From: an uncultured Prevotellaceae bacterium
Lineage (GTDB): Bacteria > Bacteroidota > Bacteroidia > Bacteroidales > Bacteroidaceae
Direction of reading: 5' to 3'
NCBI GenBank assembly: GCA_902776195.1
Contig: CACYPF010000011.1
Coordinates: 84,081 to 148,080, forward strand
DNA length: 64,000 nucleotides
Shown: positions 25,578 to 33,789 of the stretch, piece after piece
Layout: each line of letters opens with the position of its first letter
Numbering within the stretch: the first letter of the stretch is position 1
Made by a program: the position numbers and the translations under genes
The notes under the pieces: generated by a model
Seen by the model: the letters and a program-made list of their open reading frames with translations, nothing else
Told to the model about the DNA's origin: nothing
The model's database searches: none

Positions 25578-26768
25578 ATGATGGAGTATAGAAGACTACA
25601 TTTTGCAGAAGTACTTGAACGGACGAATGAGCCTCGTAGATTCATTCAGGTATTAGCCGGTCCACGGCAGGTCGGGAAATCAACACTCATGGATCAGGTA
25701 TTGGCAGAATGCCAGTTACCTCATTATCTGTATAATGCAGACGGGATTGACGAGAACGACACGGATTGGATCAGACGGATATGGGAGAGTGCCCGGGCTC
25801 AAATGGACACCCAGCAGCAGAAAGAGGCAGTGCTGGTGATAGATGAGATTCACAAGATTAGTCATTGGAGCGAAATCGTCAAGCGGGAATGGGATGCCGA
25901 CACCCGTGACCGCCGTCAGTTGAAAGTGTTCTTATTAGGCTCGTCACGCCTGATGTTACGAAAAGGTTTGAAGGAGTCGCTGGCTGGTCGTTTTGAGTTG
26001 ATACGCTTAGGGCACTGGACATTGCGGGAAATGGAGGAAGCCTTTGGGTGGTCCCTTGATGAATGGGTCTATTATGGAGGATATCCCGGGAGTGCTCCAC
26101 TCATCAAGGATATGCGTCGTTGGCGGAGATATGTCAAAGAGTCGTTAGTGACCCCTGCGATAGAAAAAGATGTCATCCTGACATCGAACATCTACAAGCC
26201 GACACTGATGAAGCAACTCTTTGAACTGGGATGCTCCTATTCCGCAGAACTGCTTTCGCTGACAAAGGCGTTGGGGCAGTTGCAGGATGCGGGAAACGTA
26301 ACAACGCTGTCATCCTATCTTGACATCCTTGACCAGTGCAACTTATTGGCAGGACTGCAAAAATATGCGAATGATGCCGCTCGCCGTTACCAGTCGGTGC
26401 CCAAGTTTCAGGTGTACAATAATGCTTTGTTGACTGCTTACAAGGGAACCTCCTTTGATAAGGACCGCATTGCCCCACAGGTATGGGGCAGGTGGGTGGA
26501 ATCCGCCGTAGGAACCTATCTTTTAGGAGAAGTGGAGGAGGCAGGCTATAAACTCTATTATTGGCGAGAACGCTCTGACGAGGTTGATTATGTAATTGCC
26601 CGTCAGGGAGAGGTCGTCGCATTGGAGGTGAAAAGTGGGAGGCGTGGCATGAATAGTGGTCTTCCTAAATTCTGCGACACCTTCCATCCCAAGCGTTCCC
26701 TTGTCATCGGAACAGACGGCATTCCTTTCGATGATTTCTTCCGAATGAGCATAGAAAACTTATTTTAA
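25578..26768 (+). CDS. AAA+ ATPase with DUF4143-type C-terminus
   Basis: 396 residues from ATG 25578 (an ATG three bases later is also possible). Walker A is LAGPRQVGKSTLMDQVL (about residues 26-42), Walker B is AVLVIDEIHKI (about 89-99) and a sensor stretch is LKVFLLGSSRLML. The C-terminal half (PKFQVYNNALLTAYKG, WGRWVESAVGTYLLGEVE, LYYWRERSDEVDYVIARQGE and VVALEVKSGRRG) is the DUF4143 type with a restriction-nuclease-like E-x-K motif. This large family of Bacteroidota ATPases is often sporadically distributed and has no firm function. The tandem-repeat leader suggests variable expression. Confidence 0.88.
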   Translation: MMEYRRLHFAEVLERTNEPRRFIQVLAGPRQVGKSTLMDQVLAECQLPHYLYNADGIDENDTDWIRRIWESARAQMDTQQQKEAVLVIDEIHKISHWSEIVKREWDADTRDRRQLKVFLLGSSRLMLRKGLKESLAGRFELIRLGHWTLREMEEAFGWSLDEWVYYGGYPGSAPLIKDMRRWRRYVKESLVTPAIEKDVILTSNIYKPTLMKQLFELGCSYSAELLSLTKALGQLQDAGNVTTLSSYLDILDQCNLLAGLQKYANDAARRYQSVPKFQVYNNALLTAYKGTSFDKDRIAPQVWGRWVESAVGTYLLGEVEEAGYKLYYWRERSDEVDYVIARQGEVVALEVKSGRRGMNSGLPKFCDTFHPKRSLVIGTDGIPFDDFFRMSIENLF

Positions 26769-26799
26769 CTTCTCTTTTGTGATAAAAGATGTAAAAATC

Positions 26800-26830
26800 T
26801 TTGCACATTGTAATACATTTCGTATCTTTG
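26800..26830 (+). promoter_or_regulatory. Consensus promoter of 6S-like RNA
   Basis: TTTG at 26800-26803, a 19-base spacer and TATCTTTG at 26823-26830, with no downstream open reading frame for 340 bases. Confidence 0.85.
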
Positions 26831-26835
26831 CATGA

Positions 26836-26995
26836 CATTTGGGCTGAGCCCGTAGTATTCGTATTCCACAATAGTCCACAACAAAAAGAGAATTACGTCT
26901 ACGAAGACTACCTGCTCGCACCCTTAGGGGCGCGAGTCTTGGTGGTGTTTCAACAGACGTAAGGGATGTGGACCCCTGTGGAATATGTTGTTTCT
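26836..26995 (+). ncRNA. ssrS: 6S-RNA-like regulatory RNA
   Basis: An untranslated stretch after a consensus promoter folds into one long rod with a central bubble, as 6S RNA does. TATTCCACA (26862-26870) pairs with TGTGGAATA (26977-26985), and GTCCACA (26874-26880) with TGTGGAC (26967-26973). An asymmetric bubble follows (26881-26892 opposite 26963-26966), then TTACGTCT (26893-26900) with AGACGTAA (26955-26962), and an inner stem containing ACTACC/GGTGGT and CTCGC/GCGAG. 6S RNA binds RNA polymerase holoenzyme by imitating an open promoter. The exact ends are uncertain, and no covariance search was possible. Confidence 0.65.
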
Positions 26996-27173
26996 AAACC
27001 ATTCTTTGCGCCCCTTCTTTATTTTAATAACTGAAAAAAGCAGACGCAATGAAAAAGTTCCCGGACACCTCATGAGAGATGATTGACACATTATTATCAT
27101 CTAGTCATTGGTATTCTTCACGGTTTACTGACGACTTATTAACAACAGATTTAAATAACCTACAGCAATAATT

Positions 27174-27656
27174 ATGAATCAAATAGAAGAGAACTCATTG
27201 TTGGCTCTCATCCGTGAGAGCCTGACCAGTAACGGTCAACCGACTATCATTAGTATCAACGTTCATGCCACTGGGCAGTATATCGCCCATGTGGATCAGT
27301 ATTATCAACATGGTAATTTCGTGGAAGCGGAGGAAGTGAAGGAAACTACGCCTGAGGATTTACAGAAAGCCGTCATAACCTCCATGTCGGAAGGTCTCTG
27401 GTGGGCAAATACCTCATGGGCTGTCGTTTACCGAGTTTATCAAATCAAAGGGTATAAAGGAAATATCAGCCAATTCTTGTCTCTTGTACATCAATGGAAA
27501 TGGGAGAAGGCACCTGATTTCCCTTGTACCTATGATGCCATACAGAAGCCAGTCGCAAGTGGCAAGATGATAGGTAATATTGATAAATGGCAGCAAGAAG
27601 GTGCTTCTGAGCAAATGATTAGGTTGGGAAGATTCCTTTTAGATCATCTGAATTGA
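27174..27656 (+). CDS. Hypothetical protein
   Basis: 160-residue cytosolic-looking protein with no signal peptide or membrane segment. I do not recognise the family. It is aromatic and tryptophan-rich in its second half (GLWWANTSWAVVYRVYQIKG, LVHQWKWEKAPDFPCTYDAI) and ends in an amphipathic helix (EQMIRLGRFLLDHLN). Codon usage and length suggest a real gene. It stands alone between the 6S-like RNA and a toxin pair, about 180 bases downstream of the RNA. No recognisable promoter was found directly before it, so read-through from the RNA promoter cannot be excluded. Confidence 0.6.
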   Translation: MNQIEENSLLALIRESLTSNGQPTIISINVHATGQYIAHVDQYYQHGNFVEAEEVKETTPEDLQKAVITSMSEGLWWANTSWAVVYRVYQIKGYKGNISQFLSLVHQWKWEKAPDFPCTYDAIQKPVASGKMIGNIDKWQQEGASEQMIRLGRFLLDHLN

Positions 27657-27718
27657 ATACGTGATGTTCTGAAAAACATTCTGATATTCTGAATAAATAT
27701 CTGAGTCTCCGACAAAAA

Positions 27719-27749
27719 TTGCCGGGGCTATTCCCTTTTCCTATCTTTG
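27719..27749 (+). promoter_or_regulatory. Orphan plus-strand promoter facing the toxin gene
   Basis: TTG at 27719-27721, a 20-base spacer and TATCTTTG at 27742-27749. The only gene downstream on this strand is antisense to the toxin coding region. Confidence 0.6.
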
Positions 27750-27798
27750 CTGCGTCAAACAAAGGAAACGTTTTTGACAGTGCTCTTTGAAATTGATA

Positions 27799-28122
27799 TT
27801 ATGTCAAGAGACTGGAAAGTTTCTTGGGATCCATTCGCATATCCCATATTGCAACTATATGAACTCGATGGCGAGGCTCATCAATGGCATAGATGATTTT
27901 AAAATGCTTCATGACGATATGACCTCTGTATTGATGTTTACCTTTGAATGGAGTCAGGATAGAATATGACTTGGGATACTCCCTTAGTCTTCTTTCCATC
28001 TCTTTGACACTATCTACCCATCCATAAAAGGCTTTATTGCCAAATTCCTGTTGGGCGTAAATAAGATGTTGGAGGTATTGCTTTCTGGCTTTAGCCTTCC
28101 AGAATATCAAATATTTGCCCAT
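27799..28122 (-). CDS. ParE/RelE-family toxin
   Basis: 107 residues with the ParE/RelE fold pattern: an N-terminal FWKAKARKQYLQHLIYAQQEFG helix pair, RLREYPKSYSIL, GHIVMKHFKIIYAIDE and VHIVAIWDMRMDPKKL. The last two strands are the usual core of this toxin fold. ParE-type members poison gyrase and RelE-type members cut mRNA on the ribosome; which applies is not clear here. The gene overlaps the upstream partner by 16 bases, as expected of a toxin-antitoxin operon with the antitoxin first. Confidence 0.85.
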   Translation of the reverse strand: MGKYLIFWKAKARKQYLQHLIYAQQEFGNKAFYGWVDSVKEMERRLREYPKSYSILTPFKGKHQYRGHIVMKHFKIIYAIDEPRHRVHIVAIWDMRMDPKKLSSLLT

Positions 28123-28385
28123 GGGAATTGCTGCTTAACGTCAGCCCAAAGTTCTTCGGATGCACACCACTGATTAGGGTCGTCCCACGAGGCTTCCGCT
28201 TCGTCGATCTCTTTCTGCACTTCTTCTAAAGTGCGTGGGAACCCGAGGTCTTTGTTGCCAAATGAATAGTCAATTTCATCAGTCATAGACTGTGTGGTGG
28301 GGGGTGTATAAACTCCCACAGGCTCGCAGGCGGACATTCCGCCTTCCTCTTCCTCAAATGGAGGATATTTCTTTTCTTCACTCAT
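28107..28385 (-). CDS. Putative antitoxin partner of ParE/RelE toxin
   Basis: 92-residue acidic protein immediately upstream of the toxin and overlapping it. The body (MTDEIDYSFGNKDLGFPRTL, EEVQKEIDEAEASWDDPNQW) looks like a toxin-wrapping helical peptide. The N-terminus (YPPFEEEEGGMSACEPVGVY) is disordered and lacks a recognisable ribbon-helix-helix or HTH DNA-binding domain. The role is inferred from position. A minus-strand -7 box (TACCTTTG) is at 28405-28412, 20 bases upstream of the ATG. Confidence 0.7.
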   Translation of the reverse strand: MSEEKKYPPFEEEEGGMSACEPVGVYTPPTTQSMTDEIDYSFGNKDLGFPRTLEEVQKEIDEAEASWDDPNQWCASEELWADVKQQFPWANI

Positions 28386-28404
28386 AGTTGTAATAATTAT
28401 AGTG

Positions 28405-28412
28405 CAAAGGTA
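28405..28412 (-). promoter_or_regulatory. -7 box of toxin-antitoxin operon
   Basis: CAAAGGTA on the plus strand is TACCTTTG on the minus strand, 20 bases before the antitoxin ATG. Confidence 0.5.
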
Positions 28413-28472
28413 AAGATTCCGTGAATAAGAAGCAAATTATTTTTTAATTATTAACATCCAAAATACAATGAT

Positions 28473-30803
28473 ATGTTTAGTTTACAGTATAATTTAATGA
28501 TGCCCACACAGGGATGTACGAAGGAGGACTTCTACAAAGTCGTCGGCTCTGACCGTGTGAAGAACAGAATTGCCGAGTTCCGCCAACTGAAAGCGGAAGG
28601 CAACGACAAGGAGGCGGATGCCAAGAAGCGGGCACTGCCTGTCTTCATCTATCAGGCGACCTTTGAGGAAACGGAGTCGAAGAGCGGTGCCAAGGCTTGT
28701 TGGCGCAAGCAGCAGGCGGCACGTCTGAACGGACTGGTGATGCTCGACATCGACCACATCGACCACCCTGGCACCGTCTTTATGCACATACCCAGAGAGT
28801 TATTCGAGGATGGTGCCAGGAATCAGGTGATGTTGGTACACGTCACCCCATCGGGCAAGGGGCTGCGTGTGGTCTTCAAGGCTGATGCGGAGACGGGTGA
28901 CCTCAGTGCCAACCAACACGCCTTTGCGAAACTGTTGGGCGTGGAGCCTGACGAGGCTTGCAAGGATGCCAGCCGTGCGTCGTTCGCTCCACAGGAGGAC
29001 GAGATACTCTATATCAATGACAACATCTTTGAGTACCAGAATGAGGAGTATGAGAAGTTGTTTGGAGAGCAGTATAGAGATGGAAGATGTAAGACGGAAG
29101 ATGTAAGATGTCAGCCATCAGCCATCAACCATCAGCCATCCTACAAAGGCATCCCCTATTCCAAGATCATTGACGAGTATTGGCAGCGGACGGGCGGTGT
29201 ACCTGTGGATGGGGAGCGTAATGTCCGGCTGCATAAGCTTGCCGTCAACCTTCGTGCCATCATGGAGAACGACCCTCAACAGATATTGACTGTCATCCCC
29301 CGTCTGGGACTCTCTGAGGACGAGGTGCGGCGTATCGTGGACTCCGCCTGCAAGGAGCCGCCCAAGGGTTTCTCCCGAAAGATGAGAGCCGTGCTGAAGG
29401 CGTTGGGTGCCGACATGGAGGCAGACGGACGGGGACGAGTTGACGGGATACCGTACGACGACTTCGCCCGACGGCTCAAGCCCCTGTTATGTCCTCCCTA
29501 TGATGTCGCCTGTGCCGGGGTGGACGACGCTAACAAACTGGGTGCCGTCTTTGTGGCTGGTGCCATGTACTGCACCCTGATGACCCGTTGCTACTACAGA
29601 CACTATGACGGACGCATGCAGCGCATGAATCCGCAGGTGTATATCATCGGTGAGCCGGCAAGCGGCAAGTCGTTCGCCACCCGTCTCGACAAACAGATCA
29701 TGGCGGCGATGAAGAGTGCCGACGAGCCGGCACGGCAGGCGGAGGAGGCGTATAAGAAGGAGGCGAAGGCACGCACCACCTCCACAAAGGAGCAGAAGAA
29801 AGCGGCACTGGAGCGTCCCGAGGGGATGATACGCTATCTGCCGTCACGCACCTCCAACCATGTGTTCTACCGCCGGCAGATCAATGCCATGGAGGTGGTG
29901 AACGGTGACCTGCTGCCCCTGCATCTCTATACCTTTGACTCAGAGCTGGACTCCTCGCTGACGGCACAGAGCGGCGGCTCCTGGATCGGTAAGCATGACG
30001 TGGAGCTGAAGGCGTTCCATAACGAGGAGAGTGGTGTGGACTATGCCAATGGCGACAGTGTGAACGGGGTCATCCCTATCTTCTGGAACCAGGTGATCAC
30101 GGGAACGCCCATCTCCCTCTCCAAGAAGGTGACGCTGCGGAACGTCAACGACGGTCTCTGCACCCGTATCGCCATCTTCCGCATGGTGTCATCGCAGTTC
30201 CAGATGATGCCGAAAGGAGAGCAGCGTGTGAACCATGAGCAGGATGTGAGACTGAAACAATGGGGCTTCCAGTTTGAGCAGATGCGGGGAGAGCTAAGCA
30301 TCGGCAAACTGGTGGACCATGTCTATACCCTCTGTGAGCAGACGGCAGCGGAGGCGGCGCTCGCCAACGATACCGTGCTGGACTACCTCCGTAAGCGTGC
30401 CGTGTTCTATGCTACGTGGTTCACCATCCCCCGTATCTACGGGCGACAATGGGAGAACTACCGTAAGACGGGGAAGGTCACCGTCAACAAGGGTGACTTG
30501 CAGTTTGCCACCCTTATCTATGATGCCGTGCTCTATTTCCAGGATTACTTCTTCGGGCAGATGCTGGAGGACTCGTGGGAGAACGCCACCAAGGACTTCG
30601 TGCCGAGACGGAGGCGAGACGGCACCGTGGAACTCTATGAGATGCTGCCCGACCAGTTCAAGGCGGAGGATATGATGAGGGCTGGCTCTTTCTCCACGAA
30701 CAAGACCGCGTCGAATCTCGCCGCCCGCTGGGTGTCGGACGGACTGGTGAGACGGGTGCGCCAAGGGGTCTATCAGAAAAACGTTAAGTGTATAAAGGTA
30801 TGA
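28473..30803 (+). CDS. VirE_N / DUF3987 protein (primase-helicase-like)
   Basis: 776 residues. The N-terminal 190 match the BT4734-like VirE_N domain (LPVFIYQATFEETES, GLVMLDIDHID, VTPSGKGLRVVFKAD). A middle helical region (residues about 225-310) follows, then DUF3987 with a P-loop-like IGEPASGKSFATRL (near 393) and FHNEESGVDYANGD. These proteins are common in Bacteroidales genomes and mobile elements and probably act on DNA, but no activity is established. A 63-base low-complexity insertion lies between the first two domains. The M15-like gene starts inside the stop as ATGA, so the two are coupled. Confidence 0.85.
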   Translation: MFSLQYNLMMPTQGCTKEDFYKVVGSDRVKNRIAEFRQLKAEGNDKEADAKKRALPVFIYQATFEETESKSGAKACWRKQQAARLNGLVMLDIDHIDHPGTVFMHIPRELFEDGARNQVMLVHVTPSGKGLRVVFKADAETGDLSANQHAFAKLLGVEPDEACKDASRASFAPQEDEILYINDNIFEYQNEEYEKLFGEQYRDGRCKTEDVRCQPSAINHQPSYKGIPYSKIIDEYWQRTGGVPVDGERNVRLHKLAVNLRAIMENDPQQILTVIPRLGLSEDEVRRIVDSACKEPPKGFSRKMRAVLKALGADMEADGRGRVDGIPYDDFARRLKPLLCPPYDVACAGVDDANKLGAVFVAGAMYCTLMTRCYYRHYDGRMQRMNPQVYIIGEPASGKSFATRLDKQIMAAMKSADEPARQAEEAYKKEAKARTTSTKEQKKAALERPEGMIRYLPSRTSNHVFYRRQINAMEVVNGDLLPLHLYTFDSELDSSLTAQSGGSWIGKHDVELKAFHNEESGVDYANGDSVNGVIPIFWNQVITGTPISLSKKVTLRNVNDGLCTRIAIFRMVSSQFQMMPKGEQRVNHEQDVRLKQWGFQFEQMRGELSIGKLVDHVYTLCEQTAAEAALANDTVLDYLRKRAVFYATWFTIPRIYGRQWENYRKTGKVTVNKGDLQFATLIYDAVLYFQDYFFGQMLEDSWENATKDFVPRRRRDGTVELYEMLPDQFKAEDMMRAGSFSTNKTASNLAARWVSDGLVRRVRQGVYQKNVKCIKV
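29080..29142 (+). repeat. Low-complexity repeat inserted in VirE_N/DUF3987 gene
   Basis: Two copies of GGAAGATGTAAGA are followed by several TCAGCCA/TCAACCA units. It is translated in frame as a linker (RDGRCKTEDVRCQPSAINHQ) that does not resemble the flanking domains. Confidence 0.75.
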
Positions 30804-31300
30804 GAGGAAACAGACGATTATCCCCCCACTTCACACTGGGGCAGTTGATGGAGGTGAATGTGGAGCATCGGGGCAGGACACTGCCCGCACAGGACACCCC
30901 GGGACAGGCGGTCGTCTGTCATCTGGAACTGCTGTGTGAGTGTTATCTCGAACCGCTGTACCAGGCGGGCGAGGAACCACGGATACGGTGTGCCTATCTC
31001 TCGAAGCGGCTCAATGACTATCTCGGGGAGCGTGAGGACGACTGGCACACACGGGGCTCCGCCGTGGACATCTACTGTGACGGACTGCCCCACGCCATCC
31101 GTCTCTTCAACATCATTCACAAGCGTTTCCTCTATGAGGGCGTGGGCTTCGACGAGTTGTTTATCTATATCAGGGGCAGGACTACGTGGCTGCACGTCAG
31201 TTACGACTGCTGCTGTGACCCCCGGCGGGTAAAGGACAACCAGAACAGTCTGCGATATGGTATTTTCAAGTATAATCAAAGAATGAGACATTATGAGTAA
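30800..31300 (+). CDS. Peptidase M15-like (D-Ala-D-Ala carboxypeptidase-type) protein
   Basis: 166 residues from ATG 30800, which overlaps the previous stop as ATGA. Zinc-peptidase motifs of the M15A type are present: FTLGQLMEV at the start, RIRCAYLSKRLND, DDWHTRGSAVDIY (histidine and aspartate ligands near residues 91-98) and TWLHVSYD (last histidine). It has no signal peptide. Small soluble M15 proteins next to DUF3987 and P5-like genes occur in many Bacteroidales and resemble phage endolysin modules. It overlaps the next gene by 8 bases. Confidence 0.8.
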   Translation: MRGNRRLSPHFTLGQLMEVNVEHRGRTLPAQDTPGQAVVCHLELLCECYLEPLYQAGEEPRIRCAYLSKRLNDYLGEREDDWHTRGSAVDIYCDGLPHAIRLFNIIHKRFLYEGVGFDELFIYIRGRTTWLHVSYDCCCDPRRVKDNQNSLRYGIFKYNQRMRHYE

Positions 31301-31733
31301 ACAACAAGCAAGAGGACTGCGTAACTGCAATCCACTGAATATCAGAAAGAGTAAGAAAGTATTCTGGATCGGAGAGAAGGTCAAGGGCAGCGACCCCGAC
31401 TTCTGCCAGTTCGAGAGCATGGGACTGGGTTTCCGTGCCGCCCTGAAACTGCTGCGCACGTACCATCAGAAGTACGGGTGTACCACCATCCGTAAGATCA
31501 TCCGACGGTGGGCACCGGAGACGGAGAACCAGACAGAGGCGTATATCCAGACCGTCAGCCGTCTCACCGGCTGGCATCCTGACGCACCCCTGCCTCCCAT
31601 GAAACGCGAGACGGAAGTCATCTGGAGTGACCTCGTCCTCGCCATGGCGAGTGTGGAGTGCGGACTGTCGGCACAGGGCAGGAACGAGCAGAAAGAAGCC
31701 GTGTACCATGGCTGGGTGATGCTTTATCCGTAA
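31293..31733 (+). CDS. Structural protein P5-like
   Basis: 146 residues beginning MSKQQARGLRNCNPLNIRKS, the hallmark of proteins annotated in Bacteroidales as structural protein P5 (recalled from phage-derived annotation). The pattern GLGFRAALKLLRTYHQKYGC, TIRKIIRRWAPETENQTEAY and GWHPDAPLPP resembles small muramidase-like virion proteins. It is the third gene of a coupled DUF3987-M15-P5 operon. No phage head or tail genes surround it, so this appears to be a domesticated or solitary module. Confidence 0.75.
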   Translation: MSKQQARGLRNCNPLNIRKSKKVFWIGEKVKGSDPDFCQFESMGLGFRAALKLLRTYHQKYGCTTIRKIIRRWAPETENQTEAYIQTVSRLTGWHPDAPLPPMKRETEVIWSDLVLAMASVECGLSAQGRNEQKEAVYHGWVMLYP

Positions 31734-31911
31734 GAAAGTCTACAAATCATATCAAGCCTCTTTTCGCACTCACTGGCGGGTGAAAAACTGAATTCGCAGG
31801 TTAACGACAGCATAAAGCCCCTGTAATGCCTGACGGGGTAAGGGGAAGGTGGGCGCTACCCAAACTGCAAAATGTAGTCTACATCACTATTTGTTGCGGA
31901 TTTTAGGTAAT

Positions 31912-33783
31912 TTATACTGGTAATGTGAAGACAAATCTCGCTCCCTCTGTGTAACTGGTATCAAGGGTGATGTCACCACCGAGGCGGCGGGCCACATTAC
32001 GGCTCAACGGGAGTCCGATGCCCACGCCGTCCTTGAACTCATCCAACTGGACAAACTCACCGAAGATCTCCTCTGCCTTTTCTGCGGGAACACCACAACC
32101 TGTATCCTCCACGATGATCTTCATAAAGGTGTCCTCCTGGGCACATGACAGACGGATGGAACCGCCAGAAGGAGTAAACTTCATCGCATTGTCGAGCAGA
32201 TGGGAAAGTGCCAATACCACGTCCTGCTCTGAGGTCTGTATCATCAAGGTGTCATCGACCTGCGTGGTAAAGTCAAAGTGGTAGTCGGATTTCTCAGGAA
32301 TACCAGAATGCGTAATGGCATTAGCGCATAACTGATTGACACTCACGGTATCGGTGCGGTCGATATGTGTACGGCTGCTGGTCTCAGAGAGTGACAGCAA
32401 CCCATTGATGAGAGTCGTGATGCGGTTGGTATTCTCCTGAATCTGCAGACTCGCCTCCTTCCGTACCTCGTCAGGGAGGTCGGCATCAGGCATCGCCATC
32501 ATCTGCGAGAAGCCAGAGAGGATATTCAGCGGGGTACGGATCTCATGACTGACATTCTTGATGAAGTTGGTCTTCATACGGTCTGACTCACCAGCACGGT
32601 CGAGTGCCACGGTCAGTTCCTCGTTCTTAACAGTCAGTTGGTGACTCATGGCTGCAAGTTCGTCGTTCTTTTTCTTTAACCGGCGGTTCATCCAATACCA
32701 ATAACCTACCAGGACAGCCAACGCAAATGCGATGAAGACCGTGGTGAACAACATGATACGGCTATGCTCCAGCTGGTGTTCCATCTCCATCTCACTGACA
32801 CGGAAGAGCGTATTCAACTCATTAATCTGTGTACGGGCATCCTTCTTATACAAGGAGTCGGTACCCTCATACACACTCTTATACATCTGCGCAGCCTCCT
32901 CATAACGCCCCATCCCCCGGAGAATCTCCGCACGCTGTTCCTGAGCTATGACGATGGAGGATATATCTCCATAGCTCATGACCTGATCATAATAGCGGGT
33001 ACTATAGTCATACGCCTTGGCATAGTCCTTACGCTGCAGGTAAAGCTGGGCATAGGCATGCAGGACCGCCATCGGGATGAAGTCGCCACTTCCGTCAGCG
33101 CGTTTCTCCACCTCCTTGATATCCTGCTCCGCCTCATCCAGCATTCCCAGTCCCAGGTGCATCTCGGAACAGGAGAGATAATAGTAGGCATACCATACCT
33201 TGTAACTCGACGCATCACCCCTTTTCCTCTTAGCCTCCTCTTCTTCCAGATACTGTCTCCACTGCGTGGTGACCACCTTCATCTCCTCATAGCTCTTCTT
33301 ATCAACCAGCGCGTCACAATAGTAAGAGAAGACATCACTGGTACATGACGGATACTCTTTCAGCTCCTTGATCAGTCTCAGACTCTGCCTGTAACTGGCG
33401 ATAGCCTCATCCGTATAGCCCATGTTCAGATAAGCAATACCCATGGCATAGTCAGCAAGGGCGAGTCCGTATTTATCATCACGGTCCGTGGCATCCTGAT
33501 GCATCCGCTTCACCTCCTGCAACCCCGTATTGACCTTTCCGCTGAACACATAGGTATTCACCAGTAACAACCACGTATCATAATAGTAGTTCCACAAGCC
33601 GTGCTTTCTGAAGAAAGCGAGGTTTTCCGGAACCAACATAATGAGTGAGTCATTCTTGTCGTAGTTATACAGGTTGCTGAGACGGTCACGACGCTGGTCC
33701 GACTCTCGCGTCAGGGATTCGTCAGCACCCATGACAGAGACGGACAACGACAACGTCAGGAGAAAGAGGATAGTTCGATACAT
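31912..33783 (-). CDS. TPR-containing sensor histidine kinase
   Basis: 623 residues: a signal peptide (MYRTILFLLTLSLSVSVMGA), a periplasmic region with TPR-like repeats (for example YGLALADYAMGIAYLNMGY), one membrane helix (IMLFTTVFIAFALAVLVGYW, near 343-366), a short coiled coil, HisKA with VSHEIRTPLNILSGF (histidine near 408) and HATPase with LLDNAMKFTPSGG, VEDTGCGVP and KDGVGIGLPLSRN. All phosphotransfer motifs look intact. It lies 6 bases after the GH31 gene on the same strand, so it is cotranscribed with two glycoside hydrolases. No response regulator is adjacent. Confidence 0.9.
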   Translation of the reverse strand: MYRTILFLLTLSLSVSVMGADESLTRESDQRRDRLSNLYNYDKNDSLIMLVPENLAFFRKHGLWNYYYDTWLLLVNTYVFSGKVNTGLQEVKRMHQDATDRDDKYGLALADYAMGIAYLNMGYTDEAIASYRQSLRLIKELKEYPSCTSDVFSYYCDALVDKKSYEEMKVVTTQWRQYLEEEEAKRKRGDASSYKVWYAYYYLSCSEMHLGLGMLDEAEQDIKEVEKRADGSGDFIPMAVLHAYAQLYLQRKDYAKAYDYSTRYYDQVMSYGDISSIVIAQEQRAEILRGMGRYEEAAQMYKSVYEGTDSLYKKDARTQINELNTLFRVSEMEMEHQLEHSRIMLFTTVFIAFALAVLVGYWYWMNRRLKKKNDELAAMSHQLTVKNEELTVALDRAGESDRMKTNFIKNVSHEIRTPLNILSGFSQMMAMPDADLPDEVRKEASLQIQENTNRITTLINGLLSLSETSSRTHIDRTDTVSVNQLCANAITHSGIPEKSDYHFDFTTQVDDTLMIQTSEQDVVLALSHLLDNAMKFTPSGGSIRLSCAQEDTFMKIIVEDTGCGVPAEKAEEIFGEFVQLDEFKDGVGIGLPLSRNVARRLGGDITLDTSYTEGARFVFTLPV

Positions 33784-33789
33784 AATGTC

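Noticed and set aside
28473-31733. Intact prophage or conjugative element
   Set aside because: DUF3987, M15 and P5-like genes look phage-related, but no integrase, terminase, capsid, tail or tra genes are present and no attachment sites were seen.
31734-31911. RNA gene in the gap after the P5-like gene
   Set aside because: No consensus promoter and no long stem was found; the gap appears to hold nothing recognisable.
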